Assembly (NCBI GenBank): GCA_900757145.1
Contig: CAAEMT010000053.1
Coordinates: forward strand, 1-18,440
Source: Lachnospiraceae bacterium
GTDB lineage: Bacteria > Bacillota > Clostridia > Lachnospirales > Lachnospiraceae
Direction of reading: 5' to 3'
Length of the DNA: 18,440 nucleotides
Shown here: positions 1-6,855 of the stretch, piece after piece
How positions within the stretch are numbered: the first letter of the stretch is position 1
Layout: each line of letters begins with the position of its first letter
Made by a program: the position numbers and the translations under genes
Notes under the pieces: model-generated
The model's database searches: none
The model's input: the letters and a program-made list of their open reading frames with translations, nothing else
Told to the model about the DNA's origin: nothing

Positions 1-4
1 AGAA

Positions 5-71
5 AAAATACGAATCTCCTAAAGAAGTTCAAGTATTAAAAATACTGATTTCTATGGGAGATTCGTATTTT
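5..71. repeat. Long inverted repeat / possible bidirectional terminator
   Basis: Positions 5-19 (AAAATACGAATCTCC) are the exact reverse complement of 57-71, a perfect 15-bp stem. Inside the 37-nt loop is a second perfect hairpin, AGTATT at 32-37 with AATACT at 41-46. On the minus strand the stem is followed by a run of six T, and on the plus strand it ends in four T. A terminator for genes lying to the left is therefore the simplest reading. The length and perfection of the stem would also fit the end of a small palindromic element. Confidence 0.6.
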
Positions 72-89
72 AAGATTTAGAGCCTAAAA

Positions 90-118
90 ATCGGTATTAG
101 CCGATATCCCCTTTTTTT
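90..118 (+). terminator. Weak terminator-like hairpin
   Basis: ATCGG at 90-94 pairs with CCGAT at 101-105 around a 6-nt loop, and seven T follow at 112-118. Six bases (ATCCCC) separate stem and T-run, so this is a poor match to a factor-independent terminator. It may be a second stop behind the larger hairpin at 5-71. Confidence 0.3.
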
Positions 119-273
119 ACGGATATTGAAATCAGATGAAGAATATAAAGAGCTGGATAAAACGGAATTCTATTAGGATGATGTCTCAGATTGTCTTACC
201 CGGAATTATTGCGGTATAAAAAGAGTTTGCGGAGCACAGGAAGATAAGATCAAGAAAAATTCGATAAAGTATG
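119..273. other. Gene-poor stretch with no recognisable feature
   Basis: No convincing gene is visible. One plus-strand frame is open for only about 45 codons and has no start or ribosome site. A 13-codon ATG frame begins near 179 and also lacks a ribosome site. These could be remains of a decayed gene, but I recognise no protein family in the fragments. Confidence 0.4.
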
Positions 274-302
274 TTGAAGTAAATTTGACAGTTATATATA
301 AT
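274..302 (+). promoter_or_regulatory. Promoter for zinc-finger/helicase genes
   Basis: TTGAAG at 274-279 and a perfect TATAAT at 297-302 are separated by 17 bp, an ideal housekeeping sigma spacing. A TTGACA at 285-290 is closer to the -35 consensus but has no matching -10 at the right distance. Transcription would start near 309, only some 20 bases before the first possible start codon at 331. Confidence 0.6.
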
Positions 303-330
303 AAAATAAGAATATAGGAGAAGAAAGGTA

Positions 331-483
331 ATGATGGATGAAGGATACATGAAAATGATAATTGATGCTTCATTTAGAAAACAAATGTTATTTGGTATAA
401 CAGAAAGAGTGGGGATTTTATGGCAAAGCAGACAAAAGGATTTTGTAAATATTGCGGGAAAGAATATACAAGAACAGGAATGA
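331..483 (+). CDS. Possible 50-codon leader ORF
   Basis: This small frame starts with ATG ATG directly behind a purine-rich ribosome site (GGAGAAGAAAGG, ending at 328) and about 20 bases after the predicted transcription start. It reads MMDEGYMKMIIDASFRKQML and onward, and ends at TGA 481-483 inside the next gene, which it overlaps in another frame from position 420. The ribosome site here is better than the one for the downstream gene, so it may act as a leader whose translation feeds the next start. One extra T in the T4 run at 416-419 would fuse it in frame to the zinc-finger protein, so a sequencing or evolutionary frameshift is possible. I recognise no family. It could equally be chance. 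Confidence 0.35.
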   Translation: MMDEGYMKMIIDASFRKQMLFGITERVGILWQSRQKDFVNIAGKNIQEQE

Positions 484-1157
484 TAAGACATCTGGAAGTC
501 TGTAAAGAAAAAGAGAATTTATTTGCTCTTGTAAAAGAAAAGGTAAAATACTATGAATTGGTTCTTTATGGGAAATATAATAAGGATTATTGGCTTATTG
601 TACAAGTAAAAGAAAATGCCACATTAGAGGATTTAGATCAGTTTATTCGTGATATCTGGGTGGAATGTTGCGGACATTTAAGTGCATTTGAGATATGCGG
701 ACAGAGGTATGAATCAAATCCGGCAGAGGACTTTTTTGGGGAAGAACCGGCAAAGAGCATGAACTGCAAAATAAAAAAGGTCTTAGAACGAGGCATGCAG
801 ATGGAATATGAATATGATTATGGCTCGACAACGGAATTAGTAATTAGAGTACAGGATTATTATAATGCCCCCGATCAAAAGGAGGAAATAACAATTTTGT
901 CGCGAAACAATCCGCCTCAGTTCGTTTGCTCTGTATGCGGAGAAAATGATGCAGCATGGGTTAATCCGGAAGGATTTTATGACGGCACTCCGTTTTTCTG
1001 TGAGGAGTGTCTGCAGAAATTAGAGGAAGGCAATATAGAATTAGATCAAGAATGTGACTTTGTCCCAGAGTTTCTGCTGCCTGTCTGCAATTCTCCAAGG
1101 ATGGGCGTTTGTGGATATGAAGGAAGCGATTGCTATCCGGACCAATTTGAACCGTAA
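420..1157 (+). CDS. Zinc-finger, plasmid pRiA4b ORF-3-like protein
   Basis: A 245-residue protein that is probably cytoplasmic. The N-terminus carries a C2HC-type finger (C9, C12, H24, C28). The central part, about residues 42-160, resembles the plasmid pRiA4b ORF-3 domain: a YELVLYG strand near the start, then the motif around MEYEYDYGSTTELVIRV (127-143), equivalent to the usual F-x-YDFGD-x-W block. A second metal site follows, with C170/C173 and C194/C197, and further cysteines (C223, C231, C238) lie near the end. The domain occurs in proteins of mobile elements and in free-standing bacterial proteins, and its biochemical role is not established. The ribosome site ahead of this ATG is weak (GTGGGG), so translation may depend on the small ORF upstream. 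The helicase gene follows after 50 bp on the same strand, probably in one transcript. The family assignment is fairly sure; function is unknown. Confidence 0.8.
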   Translation: MAKQTKGFCKYCGKEYTRTGMIRHLEVCKEKENLFALVKEKVKYYELVLYGKYNKDYWLIVQVKENATLEDLDQFIRDIWVECCGHLSAFEICGQRYESNPAEDFFGEEPAKSMNCKIKKVLERGMQMEYEYDYGSTTELVIRVQDYYNAPDQKEEITILSRNNPPQFVCSVCGENDAAWVNPEGFYDGTPFFCEECLQKLEEGNIELDQECDFVPEFLLPVCNSPRMGVCGYEGSDCYPDQFEP

Positions 1158-1207
1158 GGAAAAAGTGAACAGAGTACACGGACTTTTTTATTTGGAAAGG
1201 CGTATTT

Positions 1208-4200
1208 ATGAATATAAAAGAAAATATTTTGGATGCGTGGATTGTAGTGGAAAAGCTGTCAGAGGGTTCTATTGATCCGAGGGAGCCGGGAATGATGACT
1301 CTGGAGGGAGAGATAGAAAATTGGGAAGAACATTTCAGGGAGTTTTTAAAACAGAAGAAAGAGAGGGAAAAACTTTCCGATAAGGCATTTCGAAATTCAG
1401 GGATCGTACTGTTTTTTGGAATTTTTGATTTTGAAGAAGTGATTGATATTCTAAAAAGGAAGTATAATCTTGCGGATACATACGAAGATAGAAGTAAATC
1501 CAAAAAATTTACAGCAGCTCTCTTCTTTGATAAAGATCTGGGGTTTCTGGAAAACAGATTTTTCTATACAATGAGCGGATATATTAGAAAGTACGGAGAT
1601 TTTCCAAAAGATATAGAAGAAGCAGAACGAGACTTAAGTAATCAAATAAGAGGAAAAATTGACAGGGAGAGAAATAAAGAAAACAGCTTCCATTCTGTTT
1701 TATCCTGGCTTTTAGAGCAATACAGTGCGGATTTAAGTAATTTCCGGTATAAATTTGTGCGAAATCTTGATCACGATGCAGTAAATCTTCATTCATTTTT
1801 CATTCGTGATTTGGAGAAAGCAAAGAAACTTAAAACGCAGAATTTGGAAAGATATTTAGGGGAGAATGCGAAGGAAAGAATAAATCTGGATAGCAGAAAG
1901 GAATCTCCCGATTTTTGTCCGGAAATTCTTGAAGAAATTATGCAGCCAAAAAATTATCCGGATGGTCGTTTTCCAGGAAATTCTGATTTTGCCCTTGCTT
2001 TTATGCAGCAAGCTGCTACAAATATCGCAATTCACGATCTGGAAGATATGCGTAGCATAAACGGACCGCCTGGTACCGGAAAAACTACTCTTTTAAGAGA
2101 TATTTTTGCCCATATGCTTGTGCGGCAGGCATTGGAAATCTGCAGCCGTTTGGGAAAATCTATACAGGGAGAGCTCAATTATTGGGAAAAAGCTAAAATT
2201 GGAATCTTGCCGGAGGAGATCGCAAGGGAAAATATTGTGGTCGCAAGTTCCAATAACGGAGCTGTGCAAAATATTGTCAGGGAGCTGCCGCAAAAGGTAA
2301 GCATCAGCGAGGAATTTCTGGAACAGATAAAAGAGGCTGACTATTTTACTCATATTTCTAATTGTGACATTAAGGAAGAAGAAATTGGAAACGAACGAAT
2401 TTTGACATTTAAAGAAAAAGAGGAAAAATGCTGGGGTGCTTTTTCAATGGAAGGAGGATCCTCTTCGAATATGCAAAAACTGCTTCTCGCTATCGAAGCA
2501 ATGGAGCAGGAACTGAATACTTCCTATACATCGGATACGAGCGTCTATCAGCGTTTTCTTTGCAGATATCAGCGAATGGAAGAGAGAAAACGAGAGCTCC
2601 AGAAATGCTGGAAAAAGTCTGGAGAGATGGTTCGACTCAAAAAACAATATGGGCGGGAAAAGGAGATTTTTGAAAAAGAAAAAGAAGAAAAACGACAGCA
2701 AGCAGTTATAGAATTTGAAAGTTTGGAAAAAGAAGCGGAGAGGTGCAGACTGGAGACAGAAGAACTGAGACAGAAGTTCGCAGAATCTGTCTCTGAAACG
2801 GCAGTTTTGGAAGAAGGCTTAAAGCAGGCTCAGAGGAATTACGATACGGTTCGACTACAGAAACCGGCATTCCTATGGATACAGAAAATTTTCAATCCTT
2901 CTGGTACAAAAGCATATTTTGAGTCGCTTACTCATGCAAATGACACATTAACACAGGCAGAAAAGCGAAAAACAGATCGGATGAAAGAACAGGCAGATCT
3001 GGAAAAGTGTCTTGCGGAAAAGCAAAGAAAAATTTCCGGTCTTATGAAACAGAAGCAGCACAGTACAGAAGCGGTGTCTCAGTGGGAGAAAAAGAAGGAA
3101 AAAGAGCTGGAGATGCAGTTGGACAAGATAAAAAAGCTGGAAAAGGAGCTTCCGGACGTAAGAGGGATTGATTTTTCGCAGCCATATGAAGAATTTCAGA
3201 AAAGTAATCCCTGGTCTGATAAAGAGTTCCGCATAATGCAGACAGAATTATTTATTGATTCTTTAAAAGTGAAAAAACAGTTTCTTTATGAAAACAGGAA
3301 GAATTTAGCAATGGCCAGAACTATCTGGAAAAAACAGTGGGAATATGTGTCGAAGGAAAATGGTGCAAAAATTATTACTGCGGCATGGCAGTGGTTGAAT
3401 TTTGCAGTTCCTGTAATCAGTACAACATTTGCAAGTTTGGGAAGAATGTTTGCCAATATGCCGGTAAATTCAATCCATAACCTGTTTGTTGATGAAGCAG
3501 GTCAGGCTTTGCCGCAGGCATGTGTGGGAGCTGTGTTTCGCAGTAAAAAAATTATGGCAGTCGGGGATCCGGCGCAGATTAAACCTGTACTTACTCTGGA
3601 TTCAAAAGTTTTACGGTTGATAGGAAGATACTACAAGGTAAGTGAAAAATATTTGTCAGAGGATGCTTCCGTGCAGACGCTTATGGATGATGCCGGGAAG
3701 TATGGGTTTTATAAAACGAAAGAAGAATGGATTGGGATCCCGCTATGGGTACACAGACGCTCCAATGAGCCAATGTTTTCGATTTCCAATGAGATTTCTT
3801 ACAATGGCTTGATGGTGCAGGGTAAACCGAAGGAAAAAGCACGGGGAAAAGCGTACTGGTATTCTGTAAAGGGAACTGCGGATAATAAATTTGTAAAAGA
3901 GCAGGCGGATTTTCTTGTAGATTTAATAGCACGGCGTATGAAAGAGGAGGAAAGCCTGAAAGAGGAAATTTATGTCATATCTCCATTTAGGAATGTGGCA
4001 CAGCAGATGGCCAGAGAATTAGAACGCATTCATTTTACAAAGCGTGATAAAAAAGGCCCTGTTAATGTAGGAACGGTTCATACGTTTCAGGGAAAAGAAG
4101 CGAAAATCGTTTATCTTATACTCGGGGCAGATGAGGCGAGCAGGGGAGCCGCAGGCTGGGCTGTATCAGAACCTAATATTATGAATGTCGCAGCCACACG

Positions 4201-4336
4201 CGCAAAGGAAGAATTTTATATTATCGGAGATAAAGAGCTCTATAGATCTTTGGGAAGTGTGACTGCGAACAAAACCATTCATATTTTGGAAGAGTATGCG
4301 GAAAAGTTCATCGAACAGGAAGCTGCAACTGTGTGA
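1208..4336 (+). CDS. Superfamily 1 (UPF1/DNA2-like) helicase with coiled-coil insert
   Basis: A 1042-residue ATP-dependent helicase that probably unwinds or translocates on DNA or RNA. Motifs in order: Walker A GPPGTGKTT (286-294); motif Ia region NIVVASSNNGAVQNI (342-356), typical of UPF1-like enzymes; Walker B VDEAGQ (761-766); motif III VGDPAQIKPV (785-794); an LWVHRRS block (846-852) where UPF1-type proteins have L-x-x-QYRM; motif V GTVHTFQGKEAKI (955-967); motif VI NVAATRAKEEF (993-1003). Residues 1-280 match no domain I can name. Residues 420-650 are Lys/Glu/Gln-rich and look like a coiled coil inserted between Ia and II, interrupted by a hydrophobic patch (PAFLWIQKIF, 553-562). The ATG has a good ribosome site (GGAAAGG, 1194-1200). 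The zinc-finger gene lies just upstream and the 3' end overlaps the opposing MerR gene by 29 bp. Large helicases of this shape occur in several anti-phage systems, but a repair or general role cannot be excluded. Confidence 0.9.
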   Translation: MNIKENILDAWIVVEKLSEGSIDPREPGMMTLEGEIENWEEHFREFLKQKKEREKLSDKAFRNSGIVLFFGIFDFEEVIDILKRKYNLADTYEDRSKSKKFTAALFFDKDLGFLENRFFYTMSGYIRKYGDFPKDIEEAERDLSNQIRGKIDRERNKENSFHSVLSWLLEQYSADLSNFRYKFVRNLDHDAVNLHSFFIRDLEKAKKLKTQNLERYLGENAKERINLDSRKESPDFCPEILEEIMQPKNYPDGRFPGNSDFALAFMQQAATNIAIHDLEDMRSINGPPGTGKTTLLRDIFAHMLVRQALEICSRLGKSIQGELNYWEKAKIGILPEEIARENIVVASSNNGAVQNIVRELPQKVSISEEFLEQIKEADYFTHISNCDIKEEEIGNERILTFKEKEEKCWGAFSMEGGSSSNMQKLLLAIEAMEQELNTSYTSDTSVYQRFLCRYQRMEERKRELQKCWKKSGEMVRLKKQYGREKEIFEKEKEEKRQQAVIEFESLEKEAERCRLETEELRQKFAESVSETAVLEEGLKQAQRNYDTVRLQKPAFLWIQKIFNPSGTKAYFESLTHANDTLTQAEKRKTDRMKEQADLEKCLAEKQRKISGLMKQKQHSTEAVSQWEKKKEKELEMQLDKIKKLEKELPDVRGIDFSQPYEEFQKSNPWSDKEFRIMQTELFIDSLKVKKQFLYENRKNLAMARTIWKKQWEYVSKENGAKIITAAWQWLNFAVPVISTTFASLGRMFANMPVNSIHNLFVDEAGQALPQACVGAVFRSKKIMAVGDPAQIKPVLTLDSKVLRLIGRYYKVSEKYLSEDASVQTLMDDAGKYGFYKTKEEWIGIPLWVHRRSNEPMFSISNEISYNGLMVQGKPKEKARGKAYWYSVKGTADNKFVKEQADFLVDLIARRMKEEESLKEEIYVISPFRNVAQQMARELERIHFTKRDKKGPVNVGTVHTFQGKEAKIVYLILGADEASRGAAGWAVSEPNIMNVAATRAKEEFYIIGDKELYRSLGSVTANKTIHILEEYAEKFIEQEAATV

Positions 4337-5099
4337 TATATTCCGATTCCTCAGAAGTTGTATGAATATCAATCCAAAGTATCTCTAATAAGTTGCCGAG
4401 AATTTCAAAATTGTGAGATCTTGCATACTGTATGAGCTCCTGCCCCCAGCGGGAGCTTTGTTTATAATCGCCGCGATAAGTGACGCACAGGTAATTGCCG
4501 CCCTGAATGATATCCGGCCCTTCTTCATCTATGAGAAAAACGGATTGATAGGAAAGAGTTTTTTTGTTCAATAGTGTCGGCAGAGAAATTACGGTTCCGA
4601 TCTGGTTGCTTCCTATAATATACAATCGCTGTTGATTTAGATTGATAAGCTGTTTGATCAGAAGATCCATTTCTTCTTCGTGCTCATATCCTTCGGGGAG
4701 GCGATGACAGTGACGAGGTGGAATCTTAATGAAACAGATTTCTTCTAACGGAAGAGATAGGGCAGAATGAATGTTATTTAATCGGTGTTCTACATTTTTT
4801 TTCAGCTTTTGCAGGTACTGAATTTGTTTTGCAATCGTCTCTTTTTCGTTTTCCAGCATAGAAAGCGAGGAGGAAACTGTATGATGATTCAGATATTCGC
4901 GAATCTGTTCCATTGTAAATCCGATGGAGCGCAGGTCACGGATCACATTTAACTTCCATATGTCGTGAATACTGTAATACCGGTATCCGGAATCCGAACG
5001 CATAGGTTTGATAATTCCGATCTCTTCATAATAGCGAATGGAATCTACGCCGATTCCGTATAGCTTGGAAATTTCACCTATTTTAAAAAAATTTTTCAT
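4308..5099 (-). CDS. MerR-family regulator with GyrI-like effector domain
   Basis: A 263-residue cytoplasmic transcription regulator. Residues 1-70 form a MerR winged helix (FKIGEISKLYGIGVDSIRYY, then EEIGIIKPMRSDSGYRYYS). Residues 78-113 are the long dimerisation helix. About 118-263 look like a BmrR/GyrI-type ligand-binding domain (CFIKIPPRHCHRLPEG at the start, GGNYLCVTYRG in the middle). Such proteins usually bind small hydrophobic or cationic drugs and switch on a divergent promoter by untwisting an over-long spacer. That is the arrangement here: the gene diverges from a membrane-protein gene across a palindromic promoter. An AGGAG ribosome site lies about 13 bases before the ATG, slightly far. 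The stop codon lies inside the convergent helicase gene. The ligand is unknown. No conserved cysteines suggest a metal sensor. Confidence 0.88.
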   Translation of the reverse strand: MKNFFKIGEISKLYGIGVDSIRYYEEIGIIKPMRSDSGYRYYSIHDIWKLNVIRDLRSIGFTMEQIREYLNHHTVSSSLSMLENEKETIAKQIQYLQKLKKNVEHRLNNIHSALSLPLEEICFIKIPPRHCHRLPEGYEHEEEMDLLIKQLINLNQQRLYIIGSNQIGTVISLPTLLNKKTLSYQSVFLIDEEGPDIIQGGNYLCVTYRGDYKQSSRWGQELIQYARSHNFEILGNLLEILWIDIHTTSEESEYITQLQLPVR

Positions 5100-5116
5100 A
5101 TTCTTTATTCAACTCC

Positions 5117-5147
5117 TTGACTCTGGTATTATACCAGAGTTTATAAT
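5117..5147 (+). promoter_or_regulatory. MerR-type promoter and operator for the YitT-like gene
   Basis: TTGACT (5117-5122) and TATAAT (5142-5147) are separated by 19 bp, the over-long spacing typical of MerR-activated promoters. The spacer region holds a palindrome with perfect 10-bp arms, ACTCTGGTAT at 5120-5129 and ATACCAGAGT at 5131-5140, around one central T. Dimer binding there could untwist the DNA and align the two promoter boxes. On the minus strand the palindrome contains TATAAT, so the regulator could also repress its own gene, although no good -35 is seen for that direction. Confidence 0.85.
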
Positions 5148-5190
5148 TGCTGCATAGATATAATGATGGATTATAGAAAGGATTTTTAAA

Positions 5191-5832
5191 ATGCGTTCGG
5201 TTTTAAAAGAAATGAAGTTGTCATCGGTTTTACTTTTGCTATTGGGAAGTGCAATATTAGCGTTTGGTCTTTATAATGTTCATTCCGTGTCTCATGTGAC
5301 GGAGGGTGGAATTTTAGGGCTTACCCTTTTTCTGGAACATTGGTTTGGTATTTCCCCGTCTGTTTCAGGTTTTATACTGACGGTGCTATGTTACTTTTTA
5401 GGATGGAAGTTACTTGGAAAACTTTTTCTTGCATATTCCTTTATTTCTTCTATTGGTTTTTCCTTTTTTTATGGAATATTTGAACAGTTTGATCCGTTAT
5501 TTCCGGAAATTGCTTCAAAGCCGCTTTTGGCAGCAGTTATAGGGGCGCTTTTTGTAGGTGTGAGTGTGGGGCTATGTGTTCGGGTAGGCGGGGCTCCGAC
5601 CGGAGACGATGCGCTTGCGATGAGCCTGGAGCGTGTACTGCCCGTAGATATTCAATGGATCTATCTGATCAGTGATCTGGTCGTATTGCTTTTGTCGCTG
5701 ACCTATATTCCGGTAAGTAAGATCGTATATTCTCTTTTGACGGTTATTTTATCAGGTCAAATTATTGGGCTCATGCAAAAAATTCGATTTGGAGAAGAAA
5801 CTCGTCCGACATCCTCATCGGATAAGAGATAA
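5191..5832 (+). CDS. YitT-like integral membrane protein
   Basis: A 213-residue protein with five or six membrane segments (about residues 11-30, 57-76, 78-98, 112-133, 154-173 and 176-195). Its N-terminal half matches the YitT pattern: a helix, a GGILGLTLFLEHWFGISPS stretch (about 38-56), then a GWKLLGK turn. The RVGGAPTGDDALAMS segment (about 132-146) is the second conserved loop of the family. Typical YitT proteins are near 280 residues with a soluble DUF2179 tail. That tail is absent here, as in the YczE-like and short YitT groups. The transport or signalling role of the family is not established. The ribosome site AGAAAGGA stands 8 bases ahead of the ATG. Control by the divergent MerR regulator is strongly implied by the operator, which suggests a part in response to a toxic or signalling small molecule. 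Confidence 0.82.
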   Translation: MRSVLKEMKLSSVLLLLLGSAILAFGLYNVHSVSHVTEGGILGLTLFLEHWFGISPSVSGFILTVLCYFLGWKLLGKLFLAYSFISSIGFSFFYGIFEQFDPLFPEIASKPLLAAVIGALFVGVSVGLCVRVGGAPTGDDALAMSLERVLPVDIQWIYLISDLVVLLLSLTYIPVSKIVYSLLTVILSGQIIGLMQKIRFGEETRPTSSSDKR

Positions 5833-5849
5833 ACATGACTAAGGCAGAT

Positions 5850-5888
5850 AACGTCCGCTGTACAAATGTGCAGCGGCGTTTTGTTTTT
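5850..5888 (+). terminator. Factor-independent terminator after YitT-like gene
   Basis: CCGCTGTACA pairs with TGTGCAGCGG (one G-U pair), and the stem is extended by AACG with CGTT around a bulged T. It is followed by TTTTGTTTTT. The position, 20 bp past the stop codon, fits the end of the transcript. Confidence 0.8.
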
Positions 5889-5958
5889 GGGTTACTCTGT
5901 TCACAGAAACATTCGCAGAACCATTTAAGATTCGTTTCGTTAAATTTTTATAAACACA

Positions 5959-5997
5959 TTGCAGGTTTTGAAATACACTTGTAAAATATAATAAATA
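5959..5997 (+). promoter_or_regulatory. Probable promoter region of the ABC transporter operon
   Basis: A perfect TATAAT lies at 5987-5992 in an AT-rich stretch between the terminator and the ATPase gene. The candidate -35 boxes sit at awkward distances: TTGAAA at 5968-5973 gives 13 bp and TTGCAG at 5959-5964 gives 22 bp. TTGAAA would fit with ATAAAT at 5991-5996 at 17 bp. The exact boxes are therefore uncertain, but this is the only promoter-like stretch in the gap. Confidence 0.4.
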
Positions 5998-6081
5998 GGA
6001 AGCAATACGAAACCGATGGACGGTCGGGCAGATGATTAAGAGGTCCGCAGGGCGGCGGATAAAGGGCAAGAGGTGTGCAGG

Positions 6082-6795
6082 ATGCAGGAAACACAGGCGT
6101 TTGTAAAGCTGGAAGCTGTAACGAAGATCTACCATATGGGTGAGGTTGATATCCATGCGGTAGACGGGATAGATTTTGAAATACAAAAGGGAGAGTTTGT
6201 CGTCATTGTCGGACCGAGCGGCGCCGGGAAGACGACGGTACTTAATATTCTTGGAGGAATGGACTCGGCAAGCTCAGGAAGGGTTTGTGTGGATGGGCAG
6301 GACATTGCAAAATATAATCAGAAAAAGCTGACAAAATACCGCAGAGAGGACATTGGATTTGTGTTTCAGTTTTATAATCTTGTACCGAATCTGACTGCGC
6401 TTGAAAATGTGGAGCTGGCGATGCAGATCTGCAAAAATCCGTTAAACGCGCAGACAGTTCTGCGTGATGTAGGACTGGAGAAGCGTATGAAGAACTTTCC
6501 GGCACAGCTTTCAGGAGGAGAGCAGCAGAGGGTATCGATCGCGCGGGCACTTGCGAAAAATCCGAAGCTTTTGCTGTGTGACGAACCGACCGGAGCGCTT
6601 GATTACCAGACAGGAAAAGCAATTCTGAAGCTTTTGCAGGATATGTGCAGAGAGCGAGGTATGACAGTGGTCGTGATTACGCATAATTCTGCTATTGCAC
6701 CGATGGCGGATCGTGTGATCAAGATCAAGAACGGCAGAGTATCGCAGATGCAGTTGAATGAGCATCCGGTATCCGTCGAGACGATCGAGTGGTAG
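6082..6795 (+). CDS. ABC transporter ATP-binding protein (MacB/LolD type)
   Basis: A 237-residue ATPase that powers the FtsX-like permease encoded next. Walker A GPSGAGKT (44-51), Q-loop Q96, signature LSGGEQQR (143-150), Walker B LLLCDEPTGALD (163-174) and switch histidine H201 are all intact. The length and the EPTGALD block are typical of the MacB/LolD/FtsE group, which couples ATP hydrolysis to mechanical work by FtsX-type partners rather than to classic import. I chose the ATG at 6082 because AAGAGG (6068-6073) lies 8 bases ahead of it. A GTG at 6073 is also in frame and would add three residues, but it overlaps that ribosome site. The permease starts 60 bp after the stop and is surely co-transcribed. 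Confidence 0.93.
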   Translation: MQETQAFVKLEAVTKIYHMGEVDIHAVDGIDFEIQKGEFVVIVGPSGAGKTTVLNILGGMDSASSGRVCVDGQDIAKYNQKKLTKYRREDIGFVFQFYNLVPNLTALENVELAMQICKNPLNAQTVLRDVGLEKRMKNFPAQLSGGEQQRVSIARALAKNPKLLLCDEPTGALDYQTGKAILKLLQDMCRERGMTVVVITHNSAIAPMADRVIKIKNGRVSQMQLNEHPVSVETIEW

Positions 6796-6855
6796 GCAGC
6801 GCTGGCTTCAGAAGCAGAAGCGCATGCCGGAATATGGCAGAGACAAGGTGGTAAT

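Noticed and set aside
186..491. 101-codon minus-strand frame near the left edge
   Set aside because: It is Phe/Ile/Ser-rich as expected from AT-rich DNA, has no ribosome site, and runs against the likely promoter and start of the zinc-finger gene.
961..1503. 180-codon open frame on the minus strand
   Set aside because: It lies opposite the zinc-finger and helicase genes, both with clear domain motifs, has no ribosome site and reads as a low-complexity Ser/Phe-rich shadow.
6073..6081. GTG start for the ABC ATPase three codons upstream
   Set aside because: The GTG overlaps AAGAGG, which is the best ribosome site for the ATG at 6082. It is not impossible, but less likely.
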